From NCBI GenBank assembly GCA_002633005.1, contig NMRA01000188.1, positions 658,377-722,376 of the forward strand: DNA of 64,000 nucleotides, written 5' to 3'. Shown here piece by piece: positions 1-12,044 of the stretch. Origin of the DNA: Phoronis australis. Its lineage: Eukaryota; Phoronida; Phoronidae. Below the pieces are notes generated by a model. That model did no database searches. It worked only from the letters and a program-made list of their open reading frames with translations, and was not told the DNA's origin. The position numbers were made by a program, and so were the translations under genes. Position 1 is the stretch's first letter. Every line of letters starts with the position of its first letter.

Positions 1-3000
1 GAATCACACCAACACAAATGCATTGAAGACTTTTTTATTAAGAATAAGTAAAAACAAAACGCTGATTAAAAGCCTGCAACATCTGCACCAGCCTAAAACG
101 CGTGCGATTACTCAGTACGTTCTATTCAATAAAATACCTGCGCTACATATTTAAATGTATGTATAGGTTAAGCGTTTGACAGTTTCATCCGATACCATAT
201 AGCAGGCAAAATAACGTGCTTTGTAATCACGGCAAATTTTTGTTACTTTTTAATAACCTTGAAATAAATTTGTTACGTAGATAAATTTCGCGAAAACAAA
301 ACTGGAAAATCGCATGCATCATTTTCAGGTATAAGCGTAATACACTGAAGCTAGGAACCAGACTGAAGTGAGCTAGCTCTAAATTAATTTGGCATGAGTC
401 AATCCGTTACACTGGTCATCTTCATTACTAGTCGTTTATTGCTGACTTCTAACAATACGTGAATACATGTGCTATGATTCACTATGGGTATTTACTACAA
501 AATGACCGTCTCAATTTAACAAACCCCATCGCCAGGCGCGCTTGTTTTCAATTGGCGTGGTAAGATACACAACCGTTTGAGTGGAGGCGTGAAGTTACGT
601 AACTGGTCGTAAGTGAATGAAATGAGAGAAATTTATTTTGGAAGAAGAAAAATGACATAAAAAGAAATCAAGTACGTATCTTTAAAAACACGGAAATCGT
701 TTTTTTACGGATTACATTCACATCTATTTTGTACATAGATATTTCAACAGAAATTTATCCAGACAACGGCAGAACTAAAGCTGTTTCTTGCATTATAAAA
801 TTTGTAACAATATCAAGTTTAGAAGGAGCAGGTTTGTTTTGTAATGATACCTGATATCGTGTTTTTCGTTACATGCTTTTTGTTTTATTTGAAAACGCAT
901 CGTTGTGTTTACCATTTGACTATAACTAAATCACAACATAGTACATAATGCTGAAAGTTGGAATAGTTTTCTTGAATTTTAACATTAGTTTTTAGACTAA
1001 GAAACTATTTTAGTTTGCCATAAAAGAATAAGTGTAAAAACGTCGTCACGTTTTCCCGTTAGTAACAATGTAAAAAATGTTCTGTTTGTTCCGTAGCAAG
1101 TCAAAAGTAAATCGTCAATTGCCAGCTTTACAAAAATAATGACGTTGACTTTCAGTAGATTTTAATCCAGACATAATATGTTCTTAGATTTCAATGAATA
1201 CAAATTTTCCAAGTTTTAAATTGACATGTTCTAAATTTTTTATTGAAATCTAAAAGAGTTTTCCCGGTCTCGACCCTGATCATGTTTTTCATCTACCAAT
1301 GTCAGTTAAAATTCCTGACAAAATGTTTTGAGTTGAAGGATCATAACAAGTCAACCTTGCCTTAGTTTATAAACATTAATGAAGCATGCAGGCGTACGCA
1401 CGTGTGCGACTCTCGTTTACAGGCTCTGGATTCGAAAAAAAACAACATAGGTTACAGCTTTTGAAAAACAGAGATATTGAAAGTCTCTGTACTTCAATTT
1501 TGAACCTGATATGGAACTTTATTCTATCTTACATTCGATTGCAGGATTATTTTTCAAAAACAGAAACTGTTGAAATGAATTTGAATGCAAAAGCTCATAT
1601 TTGAAAACGTTAAATGAAAGATAGTGTGTTTTTCAGATTGAATATTGTTAAAATAAACTGTTGTCGAATATCTTCAGAATTTGCGGAGTTTTGGTGATTA
1701 AATTTTCGCTTAAAATTTGTTAAATCAAAAAAGTACACATACATTCAAAATGAACTCATAAGTAATTTTTCATGTTTGGAAACGTTTAATAAAGTATAGC
1801 GTTAAGTTTTGATCACAGGATTTTTTAAGATAATTGCTGACATTTGTGTGGTTAAATTTCTCGAGAACATGTAATTCTCGACAGTTAAGACATTCGCTTT
1901 GTATATGTCTGTCATGATAACAGAATCAATAAAGAATTTTTTCGATAATTTTCTTATTAAAACCTGTCAGTCTCCGGTAGACTTAATCTAGCTGATTGAG
2001 ACGTGATTAGCGATTTTTTTGTAAATACAAAACCTCTGTCACAATATTTAGTTATTACATTCCATGTTTGAAAGTAGCTATTAAATTTGTACGACGTGCT
2101 AACATATTTTTTATTTTGACGTTTTATTAGTGAAATACATAGATTTGTTACGGCATGGCTTCAGCTTCACTGACTTTAACAAATGTCGTCCATTTAACCA
2201 TAATATCTATAGCTTTAACGAAACATAATTATCGCCTTAGGCTTGTTTCGTTTGCATGTATTTTGTGCGTAACATAAATAACATAAAACAAAGAGATCGA
2301 TCAATTTGCTGTATATTTCCTCTATTATGAAATCTAATCCTAAAATCCCAGTGAAACCATATCATTGAAACGTATGATTGAAAATAGTACGAATGGTACG
2401 TGGCATTTTAGGAGTTACTATTTTTAAAATCGCATAATGTTATTCGATGTCTTTGACACGGTGGTTCAGTTACGAATTGTGTTAAACCAATCACATCGTG
2501 AAATATGCGATTAGTGTAAGCGAACCTCTACCACAACTGGGGAATTCATCATTGACGCCATTGTCTTGTGGACAAAAAGTGACCTTTTTTAAGAAGCAAC
2601 TTTTTACTCTACATCTCACCACGCACGAGCAAATGATTTTGCCCTAGTTACAACAAAAATGCACGTATGTTGATACATTTCATTTCAGTTCGTAATGAAG
2701 CATTTCAGACTACCCATTCCTAGTTTGAGTTTCGTGTTCTATAGAAAGTCTGGAATGCACTAGAAATTTTTGTGAGGATGTTGTCTTACAAAATACAGCA
2801 TGGAAAAGGTACAAATGGAGCCGTTGTAAGGAATATCACCCCCCCTCTCTTATATTGGTAATAGTCGTGTGTTTTAACTGTTTAATATGCAAATACAACT
2901 GTATTTTAATCCACCGTTTTTCGAAAACTAGAAAACTAAAAGCATTATTGAAATGAAGACCGAATTGACAGAAACACAAATAAATAAAATGCTCGAAAAT

Positions 3001-6000
3001 AACCAAACAACTGCTATTACTTACCAACTCCTGTGAAAATGTAAAAAATATACTTGCATAAATTTGATAGGCTGATGCATATCGTTTTCTTCCACCGCAT
3101 TTCACGTTTATGATGATATTATACTTCTCAACTTTCCGTGTTGTTAACCTCAGGACAAATTTTATTGCTTTAGTAGAAATAAAACCCACGGAGTCTTAAT
3201 GTTCACAATTTTTGCGGAGTAGTTGCGGTAAATGATACGTTTTGACATAGCCTTTTTGATATTATATTTTTCTTGGCTTCACAATGGTGCTATCAGATTG
3301 GTAAAATTGCTTTCTTTTTTCACTCATGCTGTTGTTTTGTAGCACTTGCGCTTTTATTCATATAATATTCCTATAATAACTACTAGAAATGTAAGCGCTT
3401 TAAAGGTCCAAAATAGCTTTCTTCAACATCTGAAAACTATTGAGAAGAATCACTCTCGTCCATTCCAACCAACTGGGAATTGAATATGTTCTGTGGAGAG
3501 ACTTCCACAAGTTTGTTTTCCTTCTTGGAACACCGTGTTTATACAAGACAATTTTATGATCGAACAAGACCCTTCGACCAAGGTGTTTCTAATATCTGTC
3601 ATCCAAAATGGTGTAAACAGAAAAGTCATGTTTCCTAATAGTTTTCTTGAGACGTATACCCTGTAATGTTTACAAAACATCTCGTGTTCTTGTAAACGTT
3701 CTTTGCTTCCAAACGTAACAAAAATCCGATTGGTTGTCCAAGGTTTTTGATGGTTGAGACGGCATGGTACCTATTTTTTAGGTTCAAATTTCTTTAGTTT
3801 GACTGAAATATTTGTTCTGTTTTCTTTGTAGTTAGTTTGAAACTTGAATCCACTGAAAAATTCTACCTTTTTGTTTTCAACGTCTAAAATGTTTACGGTC
3901 TTACCCTACCAATTGGTGGTGGTTTATTTCTGAAAAGTGGCCTTGGTGTTTGCAAAAAAATTCAAGCAAACGAGAACATTCATGTTACACGTTCAGATAT
4001 CTAACTATTTAATCTGATATCAAACAAAATTTGACGTAGCAAAATTTATGAAGTATCTCGAACGTATTTTTGACATATCGTGATAATTTACATGACGCCA
4101 ATTAGTCACAAACAGTGTAAATACGCCAACTAACTCCCGCGCCCGTGGGCCAAATATGCGATTTCAATCTCTTTTAGTCATCGACATTGCTCGGTTGATT
4201 ATAAAACGACCGGTGCATTTCTTTTATAGTGTCCGTTCATGTCCGAGAGTGTATACATATTCGTATTCTCTTACAAATGCGCTCTAGCTTCCCTCTTCTC
4301 GGCCCGCCCAAGATTCGGATCGTGTTAACAATGTTTCGCTCCAAAGCCCTTCTAAACCCACCCACCTTGTCACAAGCATTTAGCAACAGTTCAACAAATG
4401 TTTCTGATTAAATTGGTGCAATAAATTAGTTAATTTTATTCCCTTACTACCATACGTTATTGTAAGTAGTGAATAAAACTCCGCACTCGCTGTTATAAAC
4501 TTATAGTGCGTAGGAACACATCGTCTTGTGTGGTGAGATGATTGTATAAATGCGCGTGCGCGATGACAAACACGAACCATGGCTAGAATTCGGCTCTCTG
4601 CTGCTGATATCTAACGGTTTGTGTATACAGACTAAACATAATGTTTATATTATGCTTTCTCTGTGTGTAAAATAAATTGACGTGTGGAACAAGGTTGTAC
4701 ACGGTTGTGTATTACTCAGACCCTGACACATAAAACGGAATAAGAAGTGAGACGAACAGAACAGTGCCAGAGCATATTCTCCCGAGACTTTCATGGGGCT
4801 CAACCTATTTTGGACAAATTTTATCGTAAAATCGTCGAGTTTGTAACTTCCATTCATGCATGCATATCTCGTTCTGTTTTCTGTCCAATTCTGATTTTTT
4901 TCTGATACTGATTTTTCGATACAAAAATCTTTTCAATTTAATACTCAAGTTGCTCAAAATCAGTAATATAAAACGCACCTTTTTCGGCTGTAATCGAAAA
5001 ACTCGATTTCCTAATTTCGAAGTCATCTTATTTCCTAATGTAAATGAACAATAATTCATAGACTTCGTGATTCACAAATCAGACGTCTGTGCGGGTTTAT
5101 TACGTCCGCTAATGAAGACTGCGTTCTTAATCGAGTCTAATATCGCAAAATGTAAATGAAATTAACGAACTTGGCTTCTTTTCAATGTTCCAAGACAAAT
5201 AATAAAATTCTAAAGAAATTCATGCTGGAAACAAGGAGCTCAGTATGGCCAATTATTGGGATAATACATATTTGGAGATACGTTTAACAACCCTCACAAT
5301 ATTTTATCACTTCTTATATCAATTTCTCTTTGTTAAAAATGTGAAAATTTGTAAGGTTGTCAAAGTTGTGGTTTTTGAAATTTAATTTTGGTAACGAAAT
5401 TCTTATGTTTGTGTACCGGCAATACCCAGCCTGGCACATCACACAAAATAACGCTGAACTGATTCCCATTTCCAATCCCTCCACACATAAAGTACTTGAG
5501 AAGTTAGTATTATCTTACAGTTTCGAACAAATCTGGCCAATGTCTTTCCAGGAGAGTTGGCCTACGACTTCTAACAACTCTTATCAACACAGAACATCGT
5601 CATGAAAAGCATCTAATCACATTTGTCATTTATTGCATGACGTGAAGCTAAAAATACACAACAGAGATTACAAAAACAGTACAAAAATACTTAAGATTTA
5701 GAGGTTAGATGCCCCAATTCTTTAGACAAGGCCCTCCCATTCTCCGTTAGCTCTGTGGCTATTTCTGAGGTTTGTCAATTAACGCCTCAGGCGAGTAGGA
5801 TTGTGATGGTCAGATAGGACGACGTTTGGGACTCCTTTATCACTGACCTGTTCACGCGTAGTTCAAAATAGATGGAAATGTTCTCTTTCGATTGGATTTG
5901 TCGTTGACCTGGAATCACACTCTGTTGTTTTATCTTCGAAGAAGCTCACTGAAACCCAACATAATGCAAATTATTTTTCTTAAAATTCCATGAAAGAAAA

Positions 6001-8880
6001 ATTTATGGACAATTGAACAAGTTGTTTCTTTATCCGCACTACGTGGTTGTATTATTATATTTCTTATTACTATCCAAGTTGTTTTTCGATTAAAGTGAAT
6101 GGTATGCTTGTAGACGTGGTCCACGGTGGAAATAAGCTGCGATTTTTTCGTATTATCGATTCTTTTATTTTAGCTTATTTTTACCTATTTATTTACTTAT
6201 CTAACATTAAAACTCCAATTGCTGGGAAAATTACATAAAATCAGAAAATAGAAAAACATAGATTAAAAAGCCTTGTTGAGCTCTGACAACTATCAGTTCT
6301 GCCCTGGAATTTATTGTATTATTATTTTATGGTCACTCGATGTTAAATAAATCAATCAACCAAAAAATAATCTTCATGTTATTTGGACAGCCTGTTTTTC
6401 CTACCGATATTCATATCTCAACCTGTCTTTTGTTTTGTATCTTCAAAATAGAGAAATCTGTCCAATTCAATACACAAAATGAGTCACAGTATATTCGCAA
6501 GCCGGTCAATTGTAAGTCATTCTAACCGGCTATTCACTGACACGCGTTAATCAAACGGCCTAGTATACTTCAACCACCAGCTAATGGCCAATTAAATACA
6601 CGAACTTGAAAGTTTCAGGGACTTGAGAAAAAAACAAACATCAGCTCAGCAGAGAGACCTTTATAATATAAAAGAATACAACAAGAGAATATCTGACAGC
6701 AAATAGCTCTTTAGTTCAGGCTTCTGCATTTTATCTGCGATAATTTTAGGAAAAGAAATCAAAGTAGACGTACTTCAAAGAAAAGAAGTGTTCAGAAAAT
6801 AGACATCGGTCGAACATTAACGACGTCTGGCGTTCATTTAGGCGACTGGAGTCTGCGTTGGCGGGTTCGTTTTTGACGATGAGTCTGAGTGGTTGGCTTT
6901 TTACCGACGTTGGTAATCAAATAAAACTCGTGCACAAACCGTGTTGGTGGTGGATATATTGACAAAATTTACCGAGTTAGGCAGAAAGGTGACCAACTCC
7001 ATTCAAATTTGACACACATCCGGGGAGAGGAGTCGTCTCAACTCCGTATCCCGTTGAGTTGGTATGTTTTGAAATGAAGTAGGTCGTAATTTGATCGCGT
7101 CGCTAAGTAAACTACGCCAGACGTCGGAGACCAATCGTGTTCGAGGGCATTTAATTATCACTGATATTTTTTCTGTTTGATTCTCTCGTTTAATGTTCGT
7201 AGTTAGTTTGACGGTTAGAGTTATGCGTCTGGCCGGACTTAACGGAGCCCGCCAGAAGTTCTTCAGGAAATCTTCTCAACGCAAATAACTCAATTTTCAA
7301 GAAGCAATCAACAAAATGTCTAATCGCTTGAAAGTACAAAACGTTGAAGTAGAATGTCTTTAAATAGCATAAACGCAGCTCAGCAAGTAAAGTTACTTTA
7401 CAAAATGCGTTTGTCAACAGTATTGGAATAATTTAAGTACAATAGTGGAGTAAAATATCTTTACTTTTTTCAATTTTTCAAGTTGAAAGTAAAACCGAAG
7501 CCCAATTTAAAAATGGTAATATTATTTTTGTATTAGTTTAAATAGTTTTAAATCTGTCGGAGGATCAAGTAAACTTGACTTCAGTAATCGTAAAATACAT
7601 CTTGACTTATGATCAAGTCATTTTGTTGTAAATCATCATTCTCATTTTTTGAAAAAGCAAGTATATGAAAATTACAATTTCTTGTTTTAACCTGTTAAAA
7701 TGGAAATAATTATTTATGAAATGACATATTGGGCATTTTGTTTTCATAAACAAAAATCTACTCTACCTATGAAAATTAAAATAAATTTTATTGAAACAAT
7801 TTGATAAATGGCTTGCTTGTTGTTCATATCTGCTACGTTTCTTTTTTAACGTCACTAAATCACATGACCAAACAAACGGCTTCTTTGAAGTGCCTTAATA
7901 CGTGGTGGGTTAGATTACCATGTTGGTAAATGTTTAGATCTGGACACGTCCAAAGGACGAGATACCAACATCAGACAGAGGTTCCACAGTTTGAGCGGAG
8001 TTGGCCGCAGTTTTATGCCTTCTTTGGCCACACGCATGTTTTTCTTTGAAGTCAGTTTTCCCTTACATCTTTCCTGATAAATGTTTACGACATAAACGTT
8101 TACTTTATGTCTTCCAACAATAATTGGGGGAAGAGGTCGGGTCACGTGATATCCCGATCGTCGCCAAGGTGGCACGCGCCTGGTCTCGCTTCTAAGGATG
8201 AGGAAACTCGTCTCGGTTTACACCTTACTGTTTATCTTTAATTAAACGCGTTAGAAATCAATAGAAATAGTTTAACATTAAGTGCATCTCAGGTACTGGA
8301 AAGACCATGCGGTATCCAATGAACAAAAAAAGTTAAATTCATTTATTAATTAGTATTTTATCATTTTGTCAAAACCGTGGAAATCTTAGAAATGTCACAA
8401 CCTCCATTTATCATATGAATATTATACAAAGTTTGCAAATTATTTCTTTTTAAGAATTTAATTATCTTAATGTCGTGACTTGTACCAATGTAACGAATGT
8501 ATTTATCAACAAAAATGGTGTGATACTATAGTCGTTCTAATTTCGTGTTGTCACCGTTACCTTAAAATCTCCAATTGTTAGGTCAAACGTCCGATGTTTA
8601 CAAATACCCGACCAGGTACTAAATAGCCACATTTTTGTTCATAATTATGCGATGACATCGCATACTTTAGATTTTGAAATCCCGAGATAATTTCAATCAG
8701 AGCAGAGACGCTCCGTGGTTCGGTATCCTAACGATTCAAAGCAAACACAAACGTGTGGATTTCGGCGATATTTATTAGTTCTCGTTGACGACCGATAACA
8801 GTCGATCTAGTTCCATGGAACATTGAATTGTCGTGTATTATCAGAACATATACATCAAATTTCCGACATATCAAAGCATG

Positions 8881-8975
8881 CCGATGGGTGGGCGGTTAAA
8901 CAAGTGTCCCTCGGCAATTAAAAGTGTACTAATTAAACCTTGGTTAACCACAGTGTGTTTACCGATACGTAACGA
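8881..8975. promoter_or_regulatory. Candidate Cdx intronic regulatory module
   Basis: About 95 bases pack several motifs of developmental factor classes: GGGTGGGCGG (KLF/Sp-like), AAGTGT twice (T-box half-site-like), CAATTA and TAATTAAA (homeodomain), TGGTTAACCACAG (HNF1/Runx-like) and GTGTTTACC (Fox-like). The motifs are visible; regulatory function is inferred from their density and from the position 1.4 kb upstream of the Cdx homeobox exon. Single motifs of this length occur often by chance. Confidence 0.25.
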
Positions 8976-9027
8976 ATAAGCAGCAACCGCTGAACAGTTT
9001 TGAAGAAATTTAACATTATTTTTGTTG

Positions 9028-9150
9028 ATATGTGGGCAATAGTCACTTACAGCGGTCCCGCATTTCGAGAACCATATTGATACAAGTTATTCAGCGGAGA
9101 AAGCCGGTTCTCAAAATCTGGAACCATGTAATGATGACTATTACCCATAT
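9028..9150. repeat. Imperfect inverted repeat (hairpin)
   Basis: Bases 9028-9073 pair imperfectly with 9105-9150 (ATATGTGGGCAATAGTCA against TGACTATTACCCATAT at the base, CGAGAACC against GGTTCTC at the top), with a loop of about 31 bases. It could be a very small foldback transposon or an RNA hairpin. No target duplication is evident. Confidence 0.5.
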
Positions 9151-10369
9151 TTGTGTGCATTGTAAGTATTTAAATTCGACGTTCATTAGCCAAAGATAAT
9201 GACTATCGATGTGTCAATCATTTGGCATTTAATATTATTGAATTTTTAATATCAATTATTAAAAAAGTAATTCTCGAGTGTTTTCCGTGCGCGCCATATT
9301 TTCAAAAAATGATCAATCGGACCTATCTCATTAGTAAGTCGTGACCGCGAGGAAACCAGCGACAAAAAACAAATAAAAATGACTACGAAATACAACTGGA
9401 ATAAATTAAATGACGATTAACAGTCCATAAAATAAAATGAGCGAAGAACTCCGACGCGCAGCACAACAGTGGTTTGCCGATATACGTCACAGGTAATTCG
9501 CAGAATTCCTTGACCACGACACATTCCACATTCCCGAAGTAAGGGCAAACTTTCGAACATATTATGATATGACGTCATGGGTGTCGCGTAACGACAAATT
9601 TTATGTGACAATATGACATCTTTACATAGATCAGTTTTTATTTCGCCAAGCGGTTTATCAAATGAGGCATATTTTTGTTTCGTACACAGTCAACACATTG
9701 TGATTTATGAGAGTTGTACATAAATGATACGGGATCATAAGTTTGTTTAAACTAATGCGTGTTATGAAGATATGTTGTGGACACATAACAAGACTGCCAT
9801 TTATAGAAAAATTATAGTTTAACGATTTCCGCTAATCCATATTACCAGTTATAGTTTAAGTGAACCACGTCACAAACAAGCATTATGTAACATTTAGATA
9901 TTAGCAATAACTTAAAACATTTATTTGAGACGACGCTAACAAGAGTATCAATTAATAATCAACATAAATAAAAACTTCTTAAATTATATCATTAATTATT
10001 TCCGCAACAATGTATCATATTCATTACGTCACATCTTAAATATCAATTGTCATATAGTGTTTGATTTTACTTTATTTCTGTTTCTGTTGACGAAGGACGT
10101 TATTATATCCGAAAATTTCAGTTGACCCATTCTTGTTGTTCTATTTACCTATATATAATCAACAAACAAATTAATGACATAACAGATGATTTCAATTATT
10201 GGCTGTGCGTATGAATACATTTTCATTTTCTCACTAGGAATAGCGTGAAAATAAATGCGAATGTGTGTCTGAGTGTTGAACAACTTGATCGAAAACTAAA
10301 AACTTTGATTACTGTCTTTATTCTAAATTTATTTGAAGTCATTTTGATTCACACGTATTGTTATTTCAG

Positions 10370-10626
10370 GTAAAACAAGAACAAAAGACAAATATCGCGT
10401 AGTGTATAGTGACCACCAGCGCTTGGAGTTGGAAAAAGAGTTCCATTATAGTCGTTACATTACCATACGGAGGAAAGCGGAGCTCGCTCAAGCTCTTGCT
10501 CTCTCAGAAAGACAAGTCAAAATATGGTTCCAGAATCGACGGGCGAAAGAGAGGAAACAGAATAAAAAGAAAGAAGACGTTAATAAAAATCCGGTGGTTT
10601 CCTCAATGGCCGATCTGCAGAGTTAA
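10370..10626 (+). CDS. Cdx: Cdx (caudal-type) homeobox protein, last coding exon
   Basis: This is a sequence-specific transcription factor of the ParaHox class, known in bilaterians for posterior and gut patterning. The exon follows a good acceptor (TTATTTCAG, ending 10369) and starts with the last two bases of a split codon, probably Gly. It runs K-T-R-T-K-D-K-Y and then a full 60-residue homeodomain (about 10384-10563) with Leu16, Phe20, Trp48, Phe49, Gln50 and Asn51. The Cdx signatures [12 protein letters not shown] and [13 protein letters not shown] are clear. After the homeodomain only about 20 residues (Lys/Asn-rich, then [10 protein letters not shown]) precede TAA at 10624. The homeobox is not interrupted by an intron in this window. 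The N-terminal exon is not present. The family call is very secure; whether an alternative donor near AATCCG (about 10590) extends the C-terminus cannot be seen here. Confidence 0.95.
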
Positions 10627-12030
10627 TGCTAACATGTGCGCGACCTGGTGGCCGAGAATCAAAATGCAATATCTCTATCTTCGCGGACAATCGGTGATAA
10701 AGAGAAAAAAGCAAGTATTCTTGATACAAGTTAGAAAATTGTCCTTTTTATTTTGATATTTCCATGACAAACAACTCAAAATACATGATGCGGTTTGACA
10801 CATTTCAAAGCAAAATCTGTTATTCGTGCGATTTTTAGTTATTTTTACACAATGGTAAATTGTGGCCAGCGAACATATTGCAATAAGTTGTACATATTAT
10901 ATCTTTAGACTAAGGCACAGTCTCCATGGCCTCGTGTTGTAATTATCTGTACTTTATCATCTTGGTTTTTGTAGATTATTCCAGAAAAAACATAGAACCA
11001 TGTTTATTCCTTATCTCTTCAAACGATATTTGACACGGTCTCTCTTTCTCAATTCGTACGTCAGAGAAGCCAATTAAGAAACGAAACTGCCAAAGGAATC
11101 TAAGTGAACCTTTGTTAACAACACTTTCACCAGACAATTTGCTGTTGTACCCGGATGACAACGAATCTTTTGATGAAGCATAAATATTTGGAAGCGACAA
11201 CTTCGCTGGAAATACGTTCGTTAATTCTTTATCCTACTTCCCGAATTCAGACGTTATTTTTCTCAGTTAGAATGTTACAGAAATGTTGAAAATGTACATC
11301 AAGACCCGGATGTGCATCTTTCAGTTGTCATGACGTCATTAGATAGGAAAATTTCAGGTCAAACACGGCTGTATATTCCATACCATGAGTTTATTCTCTG
11401 ACGACGAGTACGATCATGTCTATGAAAAGACCGGGGGAGGACCACGTTGACGATCGTGATTTGAAAATAACGAAACTTCTCAATGCAAATCACGGTATTT
11501 GTTTTGTTTTTGCAAATTATTGCCGCAATTCTCGCGAGAAAATAAAGGAACACAATTGGTTTAGAAATTTCTCTGATGCGCCAAATATACATTCTGTCTA
11601 CATGATAAGATTCTAAAGTCCAAGAGGTTGTTTTCACATGGCTTTTAGTTTTATTCTTCTAAATACTGAGTGCCGCTGATGGCACATTTTGAAGCGCTTC
11701 GCGTTTCAACGTTCTTAGAACAGTCAACACATTTCTAAGATTTACTAAGTTTAAGTGTGAACAGCTTCTCCCAAAAAGTATTTTGTGAATATAAATTCTC
11801 TCATGGTGCTAAGTGATTCCTTTTTAGCATATCGTAAAGTAAGAGGGTGAGTGAATTCTAGTCCGTGTAGTTACTATTTATTTGAAATATTTAAACTGTG
11901 GCAGTGTATTTTGACAGATATTGAAACTGTTTTTGTGTATATACTGTATGACCAACGAGGACCTGTAAGATTTTTGTCTATTTAGAAAGATATTTAATGT
12001 AAATAAATGTACATTGTATATATTAAATGA
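10627..12030 (+). other. Cdx: Probable Cdx 3' UTR
   Basis: There is no coding signal between the Cdx stop and a strong polyadenylation cluster at 12002-12044. Weaker AATAAA signals, such as one at about 11548, could give a shorter transcript. The extent is inferred from the poly(A) signals only. Confidence 0.45.
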
Positions 12031-12044
12031 ACTGTGTTCTGTTT
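12002..12044 (+). terminator. Polyadenylation signal cluster, probably for Cdx
   Basis: AATAAA at 12002-12007 and ATTAAA at 12022-12027 are followed at once by a GU-rich stretch (TGTGTTCTGTTTTT, from 12032). This is the usual layout of a cleavage and polyadenylation site. It is the best such cluster downstream of the Cdx stop. Confidence 0.55.

Larger units (their letters stand above)
1..10369. other. Non-coding stretch 5' of the Cdx homeobox exon (probable Cdx intron 1)
   Basis: No open stretch here resembles a known protein. In particular there is no exon with a Cdx N-terminal region or a Trp-containing hexapeptide, so Cdx exon 1 probably lies left of the window and this is intron sequence. 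The stretch is AT-rich with short GC-richer islands near 4110-4330, 6820-7150 and 8580-8980. A TATAAAA at about 4200 has no convincing gene behind it. A hairpin (9028-9150) and a dense cluster of factor-site-like motifs (8881-8975) are listed separately. Confidence 0.5.

Noticed and set aside
4190-4411. TATAAAA followed by a 60-codon frame, considered as a Cdx promoter and exon 1
   Set aside because: The translation has no Cdx N-terminal features and no suitable donor in phase.
7915-8175. 86-codon - strand frame in the Cdx intron
   Set aside because: No recognisable domain and no supporting splice or promoter signals.
10409-10756. 115-codon + strand frame overlapping the homeobox
   Set aside because: It is a shifted frame over the Cdx exon; the homeodomain frame is clearly the coding one.
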